Source of the DNA: Sphingobacterium sp. HMA12
GTDB lineage: Bacteria > Bacteroidota > Bacteroidia > Sphingobacteriales > Sphingobacteriaceae
Direction of reading: 5' to 3'
NCBI RefSeq assembly: GCF_002933815.1
Contig: NZ_BEYR01000002.1
Coordinates: forward strand, 62,001 to 126,000
DNA length: 64,000 bases
The notes under the pieces are model-generated. The model was not told where the DNA came from. It saw only the letters and a program-made list of their open reading frames with translations, and searched no databases. The translations under genes were made by a program, and so were the position numbers. Shown in pieces: positions 1 to 10,036 of this stretch. Numbering within the stretch: position 1 is the stretch's first letter; the number at the start of each line of letters is the position of its first letter.

Positions 1-1
1 G

Positions 2-427
2 GTCTGTGCATTTGCAGAGTGTAATCGTGTCCCATTTGATTTACCGGAATGTGAAACGGAATTGGTCGGCGGTTATCATACAGAGTATTCCTCCATGAAG
101 TTGGGGCTTTATATGTTCTCTGAATACATCAATATGTTTGTATCCTCGGCATTGATGGCGTCACTGTATTTCGGAGGGTATAACTTCCCTTTTATGAATG
201 ACCTTGGGCTGTCTGCAAATTGGATCACAATTATTGGTGTCATTGTATTCTTCCTAAAAATATTTGGATTTATCTTTTTCTTTATGTGGGTACGTTGGAC
301 CTTGCCACGGTTCCGTTATGATCAATTGATGAATTTGGGCTGGAAGATGTTAATCCCATTGGCTATTGCCAATATTGTACTTACAGGTGTATTTACATTG
401 ATAAAAGATACTTATTTCTCATCATAA
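2..427 (+). CDS. nuoH: NADH-quinone oxidoreductase subunit H (5' truncated by window)
   Basis: C-terminal 141 residues of the complex I membrane subunit NuoH, which lies at the junction of the quinone-binding arm and the membrane arm. The frame is open from base 2 and the beginning of the gene is outside the window. The family signature is visible near the start (AECNRVPFDLPE, then HTEYSSMK), followed by hydrophobic segments for the last three or so membrane helices. It is followed 12 bases later by nuoI and is the first visible gene of a nuoHIJKLMN operon. The TTG at 62 is an internal codon, not the start. Identification is firm; only the extent is limited. Confidence 0.95.
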   Translation, partial: VCAFAECNRVPFDLPECETELVGGYHTEYSSMKLGLYMFSEYINMFVSSALMASLYFGGYNFPFMNDLGLSANWITIIGVIVFFLKIFGFIFFFMWVRWTLPRFRYDQLMNLGWKMLIPLAIANIVLTGVFTLIKDTYFSS

Positions 428-439
428 GAAAGGATTTTT

Positions 440-949
440 ATGCAACTAAGCAATCGTAAGAAAGTAATCGAACAAAAACCAATGACCTTTTCGGAAAGAA
501 TTTATTTTCCGGCAATTGTCAGGGGGTTGCGAATTACATTGAGACATTTTTTTAAGAAAATCCCCACTGTCAAATATCCTGAGGAAATAAGACCTTATTC
601 AAAGAATTTTAGGGGACAACATTCGTTAAAACGGGATGAGGAAGGACGCGAGCGCTGTACTGCATGCGGATTATGCGCGTTGTCATGTCCTGCGGAAGCA
701 ATTACGATGACTGCTGCTGAACGTAAAAAGGGGGAAGAACACCTTTATCGTGAAGAGAAGTATGCGTCGGTTTATGAAATTAATATGTTACGTTGTATTT
801 TCTGTGGTCTTTGTGAAGAAGCCTGTCCAAAAGAGGCCATTTATTTGGACGGTCCACATGTGACAGCAGATTACCTACGTAAGGATTTTATCTATGGGAA
901 GGATAAGCTGGTCGAGCCAACTTTTGATATTACCAAATTAACGAGCTAA
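440..949 (+). CDS. nuoI: NADH-quinone oxidoreductase subunit I (ferredoxin-like)
   Basis: Peripheral-arm subunit of complex I that carries two [4Fe-4S] clusters and passes electrons toward the quinone site. Two ferredoxin motifs are visible: C73/C76/C79/C83 (CTACGLCALSCP) and C119/C122/C125/C129 (CIFCGLCEEACP), the full set of eight cysteine ligands. The length of 169 residues is normal for the family. The ATG at 440 lies 12 bases after the nuoH stop, and nuoJ follows 11 bases after its end, consistent with one transcript. Confidence 0.97.
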   Translation: MQLSNRKKVIEQKPMTFSERIYFPAIVRGLRITLRHFFKKIPTVKYPEEIRPYSKNFRGQHSLKRDEEGRERCTACGLCALSCPAEAITMTAAERKKGEEHLYREEKYASVYEINMLRCIFCGLCEEACPKEAIYLDGPHVTADYLRKDFIYGKDKLVEPTFDITKLTS

Positions 950-960
950 TTCAAGAAATT

Positions 961-1458
961 ATGACAGTATTTTATTTTGTAGCCTTCTTGTCTATTTTCT
1001 TTGCGCTGATGACCATCTTTACGAAGAATCCTGTGCATAGTGTATTGTATCTGGTCATTACCTTTTTCACATTTACAGTGCACTACATTTTATTGAATGC
1101 TCAGTTTTTGGCTGTGGTCAATTTTATTGTCTATATGGGGGCGATCATGGTACTCTTTTTATTTGTACTCATGTTGCTCAATTTAAATAAGGATACCGAA
1201 CCGATGAAATCCAATCTGGTCAAATTTATGGGGGTAATTGCAGGCTGTTGCTTAGTGGTTACCTTTTTTGGAGTATATCGTGTGTTTGAGATCTCCAACC
1301 CTTTGACAGTCGTTAATCCTGAAATTGGACTGGTAAAAAATCTGGGCAAAGTATTGTTTAACGAATTTTTGCTTCCTTTTGAACTGTCTTCTTTGTTATT
1401 GTTGACAGCCATGATTGGAGCGATTTTATTAGCTAAGAAAGAACCTAAAAAAATCTAA
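961..1458 (+). CDS. nuoJ: NADH-quinone oxidoreductase subunit J
   Basis: Membrane-arm subunit of complex I. The 165-residue protein is almost entirely hydrophobic, with about five membrane helices. The conserved NuoJ segment around NFIVYMGAIMVLFLFVLMLL is present; it forms the helix with a pi-bulge that is known in this family to take part in coupling. The stop codon overlaps the nuoK start (TAATGG at 1456-1461), showing translational coupling. It shows no homology to the peripheral subunits, and identification rests on this motif plus gene order. Confidence 0.95.
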   Translation: MTVFYFVAFLSIFFALMTIFTKNPVHSVLYLVITFFTFTVHYILLNAQFLAVVNFIVYMGAIMVLFLFVLMLLNLNKDTEPMKSNLVKFMGVIAGCCLVVTFFGVYRVFEISNPLTVVNPEIGLVKNLGKVLFNEFLLPFELSSLLLLTAMIGAILLAKKEPKKI

Positions 1459-1787
1459 TGGAAACAGTTGTTCAACAGTTGCAGGGCGTACCGATAAATC
1501 ATTATTTGATTTTTTGCACGATTATTTTTGCTATTGGTGTGATCGGTGTGCTTATCCGTCGTAACGTAATCATTATTATGATGTCTATCGAATTAATGCT
1601 TAACGCTGTCAACCTGCTATTAGCAGCTTTTTCGGTGCAGCATGGTGATTCATCAGGGCAGGTGTTTGTCTTCTTTATTATGGCTCTTGCAGCTGCGGAG
1701 GTCGCAGTCGGCCTAGCTATTATTATTATGGTATATCGGAATACGAAGTCTGTGGATATCGATTCCTTAAATAAACTTCGTTGGTAG
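1458..1787 (+). CDS. nuoK: NADH-quinone oxidoreductase subunit K
   Basis: Small membrane-arm subunit of complex I (109 residues, three membrane helices), related to MnhC/MrpC antiporter subunits. The two membrane glutamates known to be essential for proton translocation are present, E45 in the segment MSIELMLNAVNLLL and E81 in AAAEVAVGLAI. The ATG shares its first base with the nuoJ stop. The length is typical. nuoL starts 20 bases downstream. Confidence 0.97.
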   Translation: METVVQQLQGVPINHYLIFCTIIFAIGVIGVLIRRNVIIIMMSIELMLNAVNLLLAAFSVQHGDSSGQVFVFFIMALAAAEVAVGLAIIIMVYRNTKSVDIDSLNKLRW

Positions 1788-1806
1788 AACTTAAGAAATA
1801 AATACG

Positions 1807-3729
1807 ATGAGTGAATTAATTTGGTTGATTCCCCTTTTGCCCTTAATCGGGTTTATAGTGAATGGATTGGGCAGAAATGCATTTTCCAAAGGTATGATCG
1901 GTGCTTTGGGCAGTGCCGTGGTTCTTATTTCTTTTATCTGCAGTTGCATCCTTTTTTCTGAAGTATATCAATCAAGACAGGCGGGACAGGCAGGAATTAT
2001 CGAACAACATGTATTTGACTGGATCTCTGTAGGACATCTCAAAATAAGTCTTTCCTTTCTAGTGGATCCATTAAGTGCAATTATGTTGTTGATTGTCACT
2101 GGCATCGGTTTCTTGATCCATATTTATTCCATTGGGTATATGCATTATGATAACGGATTTGGTAAGTTTTTCGCCTACTTGAATCTATTTATCTTTTTCA
2201 TGCTATTGTTGGTGTTGGGTTCTAACTACCTGGTCATGTTTATTGGCTGGGAAGGTGTAGGACTCTGTTCTTACCTGCTCATTGGATTTTGGTATAAAAA
2301 CACTTCTTATGCAAATGCTGCGAAAAAAGCATTTGTGATGAATAGAATTGGTGATCTAGGATTCTTGTTGGCGGTATTTTTGATATTGGGGACTTTCGGA
2401 TCACTCGAATTTTCTACGGTATTTGCAGGGGCAAAGAATTTTGCTGTTGGTGACATCGCTGTCGTGAGCATCACCATATTGCTCTTTATCGCCGCAACAG
2501 GTAAATCGGCACAAATTCCATTATTTACTTGGTTGCCGGATGCCATGGCTGGGCCTACACCCGTATCAGCCTTGATACATGCAGCGACCATGGTGACAGC
2601 AGGGATCTATATGATCGCGCGGTCTAATGTGTTATTCGTTCTCTCGCCCGTTACATTACAGTTGATTTCCATTATAGCGATTTGTACTGCCTTACTAGCT
2701 GCTGCAATCGCAATAACACAAAATGATATTAAGAAAGTACTGGCCTATTCTACAGTTTCACAATTGGGCTATATGTTTCTCGGGCTAGGGGTAGGCGCTT
2801 TTACAGGAGCTTTTTTTCATGTATTGACGCATGCGTTCTTTAAAGCTTTGCTCTTTCTCGGCGCAGGATCAGTTATTCATGGGATGAGCGATGAACAGGA
2901 TATGCGAAAAATGGGTGGATTGAAGAAAGCAATGCCGATCACCTATATTACCATGTTGATCGGGACGATTGCAATCGCAGGTATTCCTCCATTTTCCGGA
3001 TTTTTCTCTAAAGATGAAATATTGGCTAACGCTTTTGCTGCCAATCCGCTGTTGTGGGGGCTCGGATTTTTGGGCGCATTAATGACGGCTTTCTATATGT
3101 TCAGAATGCTATTTATGACATTTTCCGGCTCATTTAGAGGTACGGAAGATCAAAAACATCACCTGCATGAATCACCCAAGAGTATGACTGTTCCTTTAAT
3201 GATATTAGCGGGGCTTTCTGTTGCTGGTGGAGCAATCAATTTGCCTGCAGCGCTAGGTGGAAACCATTGGTTAGCGGATTTTCTGACACCTGTATTTGCC
3301 GAAGGGAAAGCATTGATTCCTGCTGCACATCACTTGGAGCATAGTACCGAATATATGCTGATGGCGGTTTCTGTAGTCGGTGTACTCATTATGGTTGCCC
3401 TTGCTTACAATATTTACGTCAAACGTCAGCAGATACCGGAGGGAGATGAAGTTCCGCGTGGTTTTCTGGCAAATCTTTCCTACCATAAATTTTATGTGGA
3501 TGAACTATATGATGCGGTTGTTGTACGTCCGATCAACTGGCTTTCAAGTTTCTTTGGCAATGTGGTGGATCAGCGTGGGATTGACGGTATTGTCAATGGC
3601 GCCGGCAAGGCGACATTTGATACGGGAAAAGTACTGCGTTTGCTTCAGAATGGAAATGTTGGCTTTTATTTATTGATGATGGTAATTGGAGTGATTGCTA
3701 TTTTCATTTATGGATTTTTGAGTCTTTAA
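1807..3729 (+). CDS. nuoL: NADH-quinone oxidoreductase subunit L
   Basis: Largest antiporter-like proton-pumping subunit of complex I, 640 residues with many membrane helices. The conserved glutamate of the pump is visible as E149 in MFIGWEGVGLCSYLLIGFW, and the proton-antiporter core is recognised by PTPVSALIHAATMVTAG. The C-terminal part, after about residue 510, holds the lateral amphipathic helix typical of NuoL, ending with a last membrane anchor. It is in operon with nuoK (20 bases upstream) and nuoM (15 bases downstream). Confidence 0.97.
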   Translation: MSELIWLIPLLPLIGFIVNGLGRNAFSKGMIGALGSAVVLISFICSCILFSEVYQSRQAGQAGIIEQHVFDWISVGHLKISLSFLVDPLSAIMLLIVTGIGFLIHIYSIGYMHYDNGFGKFFAYLNLFIFFMLLLVLGSNYLVMFIGWEGVGLCSYLLIGFWYKNTSYANAAKKAFVMNRIGDLGFLLAVFLILGTFGSLEFSTVFAGAKNFAVGDIAVVSITILLFIAATGKSAQIPLFTWLPDAMAGPTPVSALIHAATMVTAGIYMIARSNVLFVLSPVTLQLISIIAICTALLAAAIAITQNDIKKVLAYSTVSQLGYMFLGLGVGAFTGAFFHVLTHAFFKALLFLGAGSVIHGMSDEQDMRKMGGLKKAMPITYITMLIGTIAIAGIPPFSGFFSKDEILANAFAANPLLWGLGFLGALMTAFYMFRMLFMTFSGSFRGTEDQKHHLHESPKSMTVPLMILAGLSVAGGAINLPAALGGNHWLADFLTPVFAEGKALIPAAHHLEHSTEYMLMAVSVVGVLIMVALAYNIYVKRQQIPEGDEVPRGFLANLSYHKFYVDELYDAVVVRPINWLSSFFGNVVDQRGIDGIVNGAGKATFDTGKVLRLLQNGNVGFYLLMMVIGVIAIFIYGFLSL

Positions 3730-3744
3730 TATTTAGTATAATCG

Positions 3745-5187
3745 ATGGATAACCTTTTCTTACTTATTTTACTGCCGTTAATAAGCGCCTTGATTTTAGC
3801 GTTATTAAAGACCAATGCCGCAAAGTCAATTGCTTTGATTTTATCAATCGTGTCATTCGCATTGACTATTCCCTTCCTTTGTCAATTTGATCCAAATGGC
3901 GGAATGCAATTTGAACAAAATTGGGAATGGATTTCGACATTGCATATTCATTTTCATCTGGGAATAGACGGGATTAGCTTACCGCTGATTTTGTTGACCA
4001 ACGGATTGATGCCTTTTATTATCGCGACTACTTTTGCTAAGAACTATAAAGGTAATTTTTATGCATTGATGGCATTTATGCAGGCCGGGTTACTGCTTGT
4101 ATTCATGGCCTTGGATGCTTTTACGTTTTATGTGGGCTGGGAGATTGCACTGATCCCGATATATTTTATCTGTGCGCTGTGGGGCGAAGGTGACCGTATC
4201 CGGGTTAATCTAAAGTTTTTCATTTATACCTTTTTGGGAAGCCTTCTGATGTTGATCGGGATTCTTTATCTGTATCAGCAGGTGCCCAATCATGATTTTG
4301 AGTGGACTTCCTTTATCGCGTTGGAGTTAGGAGATAATACACAACGTTGGTTATTCTGGGCATTTTTTATTGCCTTTGCGATTAAGATTCCCATTTTTCC
4401 ATTTCATACCTGGCAACCCAATACATATACAAATGCTCCGGCAGCAGGCACGATGTTATTAGCTGGTATTATGCTGAAAATGGGAGTGTATGGTTTGATG
4501 CGCTGGCTATTGCCGGTGGTTCCTACGGGAGTAGCATTGTATGGACAATTCGCAATGATCCTATGTGTCATCGGAATTGTTTATGCTTCTATCATTGCGA
4601 TTAAGCAGGACGATGCCAAGCGGTTGATAGCATACTCCTCTATTGCGCACGTTGGATTAATCAGTGCGGGGGTCTTCACTTGGAATACGAATGGCCTAAG
4701 TGGGGCAACAATACAGATGTTAAATCATGGTATTTCAGTTGTCGGTCTTTTTTATGTGCTGGATATTGTACAGCAGCGTACACAGACCCGTAACCTGTCT
4801 GAGCTCGGAGGAATAGCAAGCAAAGCCCCAAAACTGGCCATATTTTTTATGATTATCTGTATGGGAGCAGTAGGATTGCCACTAACGAATGGTTTTATTG
4901 GGGAGTTTCTGTTATTAAAGGGTGTTTTTCAATATGGATTCTGGTTTGCGCTTTTCGCAGGACTAACCCTGATATTAGGTGCTGTATATACACTTCGTCT
5001 TTATCAGCAGACGATGCTTGGAGAAGTAACGGATAGGACGACACAATTTGAGGATGTAAAAGGGGGCGAGCTCGTTGTATTGGGGCTGATCTCTTTCCTG
5101 ATTCTTTATATCGGTATATTCCCAAATTTCCTATTGAATCTTTCTGCGGATTCAGTAGAAGTTTTAAGTACATTTTTAGGCAGATAA
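3745..5187 (+). CDS. nuoM: NADH-quinone oxidoreductase subunit M
   Basis: Second antiporter-like proton-pumping subunit of complex I, 480 residues. The key membrane glutamate is E133 in the motif YVGWEIALIPIYFICALWG, and the mid-protein segment FPFHTWQPNTYTNAPAAGT matches the conserved NuoM/MrpD core. A histidine and lysine pattern (QDDAKRLIAYSSIAHVG) typical of the family is also present. The gene lies 15 bases after nuoL and 18 bases before nuoN. Confidence 0.97.
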   Translation: MDNLFLLILLPLISALILALLKTNAAKSIALILSIVSFALTIPFLCQFDPNGGMQFEQNWEWISTLHIHFHLGIDGISLPLILLTNGLMPFIIATTFAKNYKGNFYALMAFMQAGLLLVFMALDAFTFYVGWEIALIPIYFICALWGEGDRIRVNLKFFIYTFLGSLLMLIGILYLYQQVPNHDFEWTSFIALELGDNTQRWLFWAFFIAFAIKIPIFPFHTWQPNTYTNAPAAGTMLLAGIMLKMGVYGLMRWLLPVVPTGVALYGQFAMILCVIGIVYASIIAIKQDDAKRLIAYSSIAHVGLISAGVFTWNTNGLSGATIQMLNHGISVVGLFYVLDIVQQRTQTRNLSELGGIASKAPKLAIFFMIICMGAVGLPLTNGFIGEFLLLKGVFQYGFWFALFAGLTLILGAVYTLRLYQQTMLGEVTDRTTQFEDVKGGELVVLGLISFLILYIGIFPNFLLNLSADSVEVLSTFLGR

Positions 5188-5205
5188 TTAGATATATCAT
5201 ATTGT

Positions 5206-6582
5206 ATGGGAGCTATAATTACACTTTCAATATTAGCATTAGTTGTTCTTTATCTTGGCTTGTTCAAAGCGAAAACGCTGCTTCTGCCTGTTTCTATTCT
5301 TGGATTCCTGATTGCCATTGGTTTCTTGATGAATGACTGGACAGCAGACAAAGGACCTCTTTTTAGTGGGATGGTTCATTTTGATCATTATGCGGTTGCT
5401 TTTTCGGTCTTATGTATCGCTGTCACATTGTGCATATTTATTATCTCAAAGGGGTATTTTGATGAAGGCGGACAGGTTGCGGAGTATTATTCGCTGTTAA
5501 TATTTTCATTGACGGGAGCTGTTCTTGTGAACAGCTATCATAATTTTTCCATGCTCTTTTTGGGTATTGAGATCATGTCTGTCGCACTTTATATTTTGGT
5601 AGGTATCCGTAAGCGGGATAAAGCGTCAAATGAAGCGGCGCTGAAATACTTTTTGATGGGGGCATTTTCTACCGGCTTTTTGTTATTTGGGATCGCTTTA
5701 TTGTATGGAGCGACAGGTTCATTTGATTTGGACGAGATAAAGGCTTACGTTGTGAATAACCCTAATACGATCTCACCTTTATTTTATGGTGGTATCTTAT
5801 TGCTGATTGTTGGTCTAACCTTCAAAGTTGGAGCAGCGCCATTTCACTTTTGGACACCAGATGTGTATGATGGAGCACCTATTCTGATCACAAGTTATAT
5901 GAGTACTGTAGTCAAAGTGGCTTCCTTTGCAGGGTTATTACGGTTATTTAGCTACAGTTTACTTCCGTTACAAGATTTTTGGACACCGGTATTTCTTGTC
6001 ATAGCTATTATCACCTTGTTTATCGGGAATATTTCCGCTGTCATGCAATCTTCTTTCAAGCGCATGCTAGCATACTCTAGTATCTCTCACGCAGGTTATA
6101 TGCTGTTCGCTATTATAGCGGTCGGCGCTACTTCAGCCAATAGTATTTTCGCTTATGGACTAGCGTATTCACTTGCTACAATTGTTGCCTTTACTGGGTT
6201 GATCCTAGTCAAGAAAACAACGGGGTCAGAGCATTTTGAAGCGTTTAATGGGTTGGGAAAACGAAATCCAATGTTGGCATTTGCGATCACGGTGGCGATG
6301 CTTTCTCTTGCAGGTATTCCATTGACCGCAGGATTCATCGGTAAGTTTATGATGTTCTCCTCAGTAATGGAGAATTACCATATTGTGTTATTGGTTTTAG
6401 CGGTTATCAATGCTGCTATCGCAGTCTATTATTATTTGAAAGTGGTGGTTGCGATGTATTTTAGAGACAGCCAAGAATCCTGTGTCAATGTGCAGTGGAA
6501 TTACTCATTCGTCCTATTGCTTGCGGTTGGGTTGACCATCCTTATTGGGGTATATCCAGACTGCCTTTTGAAGTTAATATAA
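5206..6582 (+). CDS. nuoN: NADH-quinone oxidoreductase subunit N
   Basis: Third antiporter-like proton-pumping subunit of complex I, 458 residues and the last gene of the operon. Visible family landmarks are LFLGIEIMSVALYILVGI (with the conserved glutamate), APFHFWTPDVYDGAP and FKRMLAYSSISHAGYM. The start ATG at 5206 follows nuoM by 18 bases. The stop at 6580-6582 is followed by a hairpin with a T run, so transcription of the complex I operon probably ends here. Confidence 0.96.
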   Translation: MGAIITLSILALVVLYLGLFKAKTLLLPVSILGFLIAIGFLMNDWTADKGPLFSGMVHFDHYAVAFSVLCIAVTLCIFIISKGYFDEGGQVAEYYSLLIFSLTGAVLVNSYHNFSMLFLGIEIMSVALYILVGIRKRDKASNEAALKYFLMGAFSTGFLLFGIALLYGATGSFDLDEIKAYVVNNPNTISPLFYGGILLLIVGLTFKVGAAPFHFWTPDVYDGAPILITSYMSTVVKVASFAGLLRLFSYSLLPLQDFWTPVFLVIAIITLFIGNISAVMQSSFKRMLAYSSISHAGYMLFAIIAVGATSANSIFAYGLAYSLATIVAFTGLILVKKTTGSEHFEAFNGLGKRNPMLAFAITVAMLSLAGIPLTAGFIGKFMMFSSVMENYHIVLLVLAVINAAIAVYYYLKVVVAMYFRDSQESCVNVQWNYSFVLLLAVGLTILIGVYPDCLLKLI

Positions 6583-6611
6583 AATTTCTGTTAAAATACT
6601 TGTTGTTTATT

Positions 6612-6641
6612 AAAGCATAGCGATTTCGTTATGCTTTTTTT
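6612..6641 (+). terminator. Rho-independent terminator after nuoN
   Basis: Stem AAAGCATA (6612-6619) pairs with TATGCTTT (6630-6637), with additional inner CG pairing, and the 3' arm runs into a T tract. It lies 30 bases after the nuoN stop and 60 bases before the next gene, so it fits the end of the nuo operon. Confidence 0.8.
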
Positions 6642-6702
6642 ATATTTATTGATATAACTCTTGAATACAAATTGTATATTGTAAAAAAGAAATCCTATCA
6701 GT

Positions 6703-9249
6703 TTGAAGATGGTGTTTAAAGTGTGTGTTAAATCTTTTTCAATAAGCTTTTTTAGTGTGTTGCTATTCCTGCTGTTCGGGGGAGATGTGATTGCGCAAGA
6801 ATTTCTTCGTGGCAAAGTTGTCGATGCACAGACGGGAAAGGGAATTGCTCGCGTATCGATCAACTGGGCTGGAGAGGATGGCGGAGGTATCAGCGATACG
6901 CTTGGTTACTTTAAGATTCAGGATATAAAGCAACATCGTCAATTGATATTTGGAGCTGTGGGATACGAGCGGAGAACGATAGATGTACGACGTGGACGTG
7001 ATTCGCTGATGACTGTTCGGTTAACAGCGAAAGATAATACCCTGGATATGGTCGTTATCAATCGTAAAAACAAGAAACCTAAAGATCCCGCAATCGCACT
7101 GATCGAGCAGGTCATTGCTCATCGCGCGCAAAACCATTACAGCCGTATTCCCGAGATTCGTTTTGATGAGTACGAGAAGACGCAATTTGGGTTTGTGAAT
7201 CCAGAAGATAAAGCAAAAAAATTTCCAAAACCTTTTCGGTTTCTTTTTGAAAATATTGACTCGACGATATTTCGGGGCGTAACGATCGCTCCATTCTACA
7301 TGGAAGAAAATTATGCAAACGTCTATTCATCTCATGCCCCTAACCGGAGCAAAAAGATTGTCACCAGCCATAACCAGACAGAATTAAATCCCCGTTTTTT
7401 TAACAACGACAACTGGCAGACCCGTTTTCAGACGATACTTCGTGATGTTGATCTCTATGATAATACTATTCAGATTACGAATAAGGGGATATTGAGTCCA
7501 ATAGCTACAGGCGCGACGGCCTTTTATAAATATCGCATACAGGATACCATTCAAATAGCAGGTAAGGACTATATCGAACTTCATTTTGAGGGTAAATCTA
7601 AGGTTGATTTACTGTTCTACGGTGTCCTTCTTATTTCAGATGATACACGGTTTGCCGTTCAGCAGGCAACACTGAATATTGGAAAAGCGGCCAATGTCAA
7701 TTGGATCAACGATGTCCAGATTGATCTGGGTTACAGCGAATTTAAAAATGGAAGTATGATTCCGGTGCATACTGATTTAAAAATGCTGTTTGGGGGAAGT
7801 AAGTCCGATGTTTTATATGGACGTAGGGAAACGCAGTACCTAGGACACCGGACAGACTCAATCTCGAATGAGAACTTCGCGGGCGTACCCGTTGAAAAAA
7901 GATACCTGCTTCAATCCGCGGCGAATGTTCCGATGATTCAAGTCAGACCTACGCCATTGAGCAAAGCCGAATTGGGGGCCTACCAGAAAGTCGATTCCGT
8001 TCAGAATATGCGTTCCTTCAACCAGTTGGTTGCATTGGGATATCTGCTGGCTAAGGGTTATTATAATGCCGGAAAATTCGAGTTTGGGCCATTGGAATAC
8101 CTCTATAGCCGGAATAATTATGAAGGAAATCGCATCCGACTAAGCGGTCGCACCACACGTATGTTTTCCGAAAAGGCATATATAGAAGGGTATACTGCTT
8201 ATGGCGATAAAGACAAGGAGATAAAGTATTACCTAAGTACAGCATTTACCTTAAATGGCGAGCGTATTGTCCAGTTTCCTGCAAACTACCTGCGCTTTAC
8301 GCTACAACACGATGTCATGGAGCCCGGTCGTAATCTAGGCTTTCTAAAAGGCGACGGATTTTTCCGATCTTTTGGAAAGAATAGACCAAATAAATGGCAA
8401 TTTAACGATATCTATCGCCTTGATCATCTGATTGAGTTTGGTAACCATGTCAGTATTGGAACGGCATTTACCCATACCCGCAGACAGCCGAGGGGTGACT
8501 TATTTTACATCAATAGCCTACCCAGCCCCGATACGATCCGTAGGGTAAATACAAACGATCTACAAGTCATCCTGCGCTGGGCTCCAAACGAGGATTTTAC
8601 CTACCATAACCTGGATCGTGGTACGGTAGAAAATAAATACCCAATTTTTACACTTCAATATAACAGGGGGCTGAAAGGCTTTTGGGGAGCAGATTATAGT
8701 TATGACGCTTTGCGATTCAGTATATTCAAGCGACTGTTTTTATCTCCTGCGGGACAGGCGGATATGGAATTTTCGGGTGGAAGGATCTGGGGAAAGCATT
8801 TGCCATATACCCTATTGGAGCTTCCTGAAGTGACTAGAGACAAATCTGGACCATTGGTAAACTTTGATTTGATGGCCACTTCGGAGTTTGCATCCGATCA
8901 GTTTTTAAAATTGACTTATTATCACAATTGGAACGGATTTTTCTTTAATAGAATTCCTTTGTTCAGAAGATTGAAATGGCGTGAGGTGACAGGATTCAAA
9001 GCTTTTTATGGAAAGCTAAGTGATGTAAATAACCCCTTTGTAACGCCTGAAAATATTCAATTTGAAGCAGATAAAAATGGTATTGTCCAAACAAAAGCCT
9101 TGCGCAATAAACCTTATGTTGAAGGATTAGTCGGTGTGGATAATATCTTTAAATTGCTTAGATTAGAGTATAAAAAGAGATTGAGCTACAAAGGTGGAGA
9201 AGGGGTGCCTTCAGATACCTTCACAGCATCCATACATTTTAATTTTTAG
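6703..9249 (+). CDS. DUF5686/carboxypeptidase-regulatory-domain outer-membrane protein
   Basis: An 848-residue protein of the Bacteroidota DUF5686 family; its function is not established. An N-terminal signal peptide (about residues 8-31, ending in VIAQ) precedes a carboxypeptidase-regulatory-like domain (GKVVDAQTGKGIARVSI, about residues 34-110). The rest is rich in aromatic, alternating beta-strand segments and ends in HFNF, a typical outer-membrane barrel C-terminus. The first possible start is TTG at 6703; an ATG at 6709, two codons later, is the more conventional start and leaves the signal peptide intact. The gene stands after the nuo terminator, and the crotonase gene starts 4 bases after its stop, so the two are probably co-transcribed. 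Confidence 0.85.
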   Translation: MKMVFKVCVKSFSISFFSVLLFLLFGGDVIAQEFLRGKVVDAQTGKGIARVSINWAGEDGGGISDTLGYFKIQDIKQHRQLIFGAVGYERRTIDVRRGRDSLMTVRLTAKDNTLDMVVINRKNKKPKDPAIALIEQVIAHRAQNHYSRIPEIRFDEYEKTQFGFVNPEDKAKKFPKPFRFLFENIDSTIFRGVTIAPFYMEENYANVYSSHAPNRSKKIVTSHNQTELNPRFFNNDNWQTRFQTILRDVDLYDNTIQITNKGILSPIATGATAFYKYRIQDTIQIAGKDYIELHFEGKSKVDLLFYGVLLISDDTRFAVQQATLNIGKAANVNWINDVQIDLGYSEFKNGSMIPVHTDLKMLFGGSKSDVLYGRRETQYLGHRTDSISNENFAGVPVEKRYLLQSAANVPMIQVRPTPLSKAELGAYQKVDSVQNMRSFNQLVALGYLLAKGYYNAGKFEFGPLEYLYSRNNYEGNRIRLSGRTTRMFSEKAYIEGYTAYGDKDKEIKYYLSTAFTLNGERIVQFPANYLRFTLQHDVMEPGRNLGFLKGDGFFRSFGKNRPNKWQFNDIYRLDHLIEFGNHVSIGTAFTHTRRQPRGDLFYINSLPSPDTIRRVNTNDLQVILRWAPNEDFTYHNLDRGTVENKYPIFTLQYNRGLKGFWGADYSYDALRFSIFKRLFLSPAGQADMEFSGGRIWGKHLPYTLLELPEVTRDKSGPLVNFDLMATSEFASDQFLKLTYYHNWNGFFFNRIPLFRRLKWREVTGFKAFYGKLSDVNNPFVTPENIQFEADKNGIVQTKALRNKPYVEGLVGVDNIFKLLRLEYKKRLSYKGGEGVPSDTFTASIHFNF

Positions 9250-9253
9250 CTTT

Positions 9254-10036
9254 ATGACCCAATATTCGAATTTAAAATATGAGGTTAAAGATAGCATCGG
9301 CTATATCATCATAGACCGTGAACCTCAAATGAATGCGCTGAATCAGGAGACACTCGATGAATTGCAGGAAATTTTCAAACAGCTCAATTCGGATAATCAT
9401 GTCCGTGGAATTATATTGACTGGAGCGGGCCAGAAAGCATTTGTCGCTGGGGCGGATATTAAGGAATTTACAGACCTTTCTGTTGTCCAGGCCCGCTGGC
9501 TAAGTGAACGTGGTCATATCATATTTACAGATCTTATCGAGAAGGCCCCAAAACCCGTTGTTGCTGCTATCAATGGCTATGCTTTGGGCGGGGGACTTGA
9601 GATGGCGCTGGCCTGTCATATGCGCATTGCTTCTGAAAATGCAAAAATGGGACTTCCTGAAGTTTCGTTGGGACTAATTCCGGGGTATGGTGGGACACAA
9701 CGCTTGCCGGCTTTGATCGGAAAGGGGCGTGCTATGCAGATGATTTTGACCGGCGATATGGTTGATGCGCATAAAGCCTATGAAATAGGGCTGGTGAACG
9801 AAGTCGTTTCACAAGAAAAGCTGATTTCGCGGGCCGAAGAAATACTTCAGAAGATATTTACACGTTCACGTGTCGCGGTTGCCAATGCCATAGATGCCAT
9901 CAATGCGGCGGCAGATAAAAAGCGGGATGGTAACAAAGTCGAGATGGATGCATTTGGACACTTGTTCGGAACAGAAGATTTTAAAGAGGGAGTTTCGGCT
10001 TTTCTGGAGAAAAGACCACCTAATTTTCCGCTATAA
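9254..10036 (+). CDS. Enoyl-CoA hydratase/isomerase family protein
   Basis: Crotonase-fold enzyme of 260 residues, expected to hydrate enoyl-CoA thioesters in fatty-acid or amino-acid degradation. The oxyanion-hole segment GAGQKAFVAGADIKEF (from residue 57) and the second signature (PVVAAINGYALGGGLEMALA) are present. Both glutamates used by classical hydratases appear to be there, E116 and E136, spaced by 20 residues as in rat crotonase. The frame is open further upstream to a TTG at 9194, but that would overlap the preceding gene; ATG at 9254 starts exactly where family homology begins. The acyl substrate cannot be told from sequence. Confidence 0.93.
   Translation: MTQYSNLKYEVKDSIGYIIIDREPQMNALNQETLDELQEIFKQLNSDNHVRGIILTGAGQKAFVAGADIKEFTDLSVVQARWLSERGHIIFTDLIEKAPKPVVAAINGYALGGGLEMALACHMRIASENAKMGLPEVSLGLIPGYGGTQRLPALIGKGRAMQMILTGDMVDAHKAYEIGLVNEVVSQEKLISRAEEILQKIFTRSRVAVANAIDAINAAADKKRDGNKVEMDAFGHLFGTEDFKEGVSAFLEKRPPNFPL

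Noticed and set aside
9194-9253. Upstream extension of the enoyl-CoA hydratase
   Set aside because: It would overlap the DUF5686 gene; crotonase similarity starts at the ATG at 9254.
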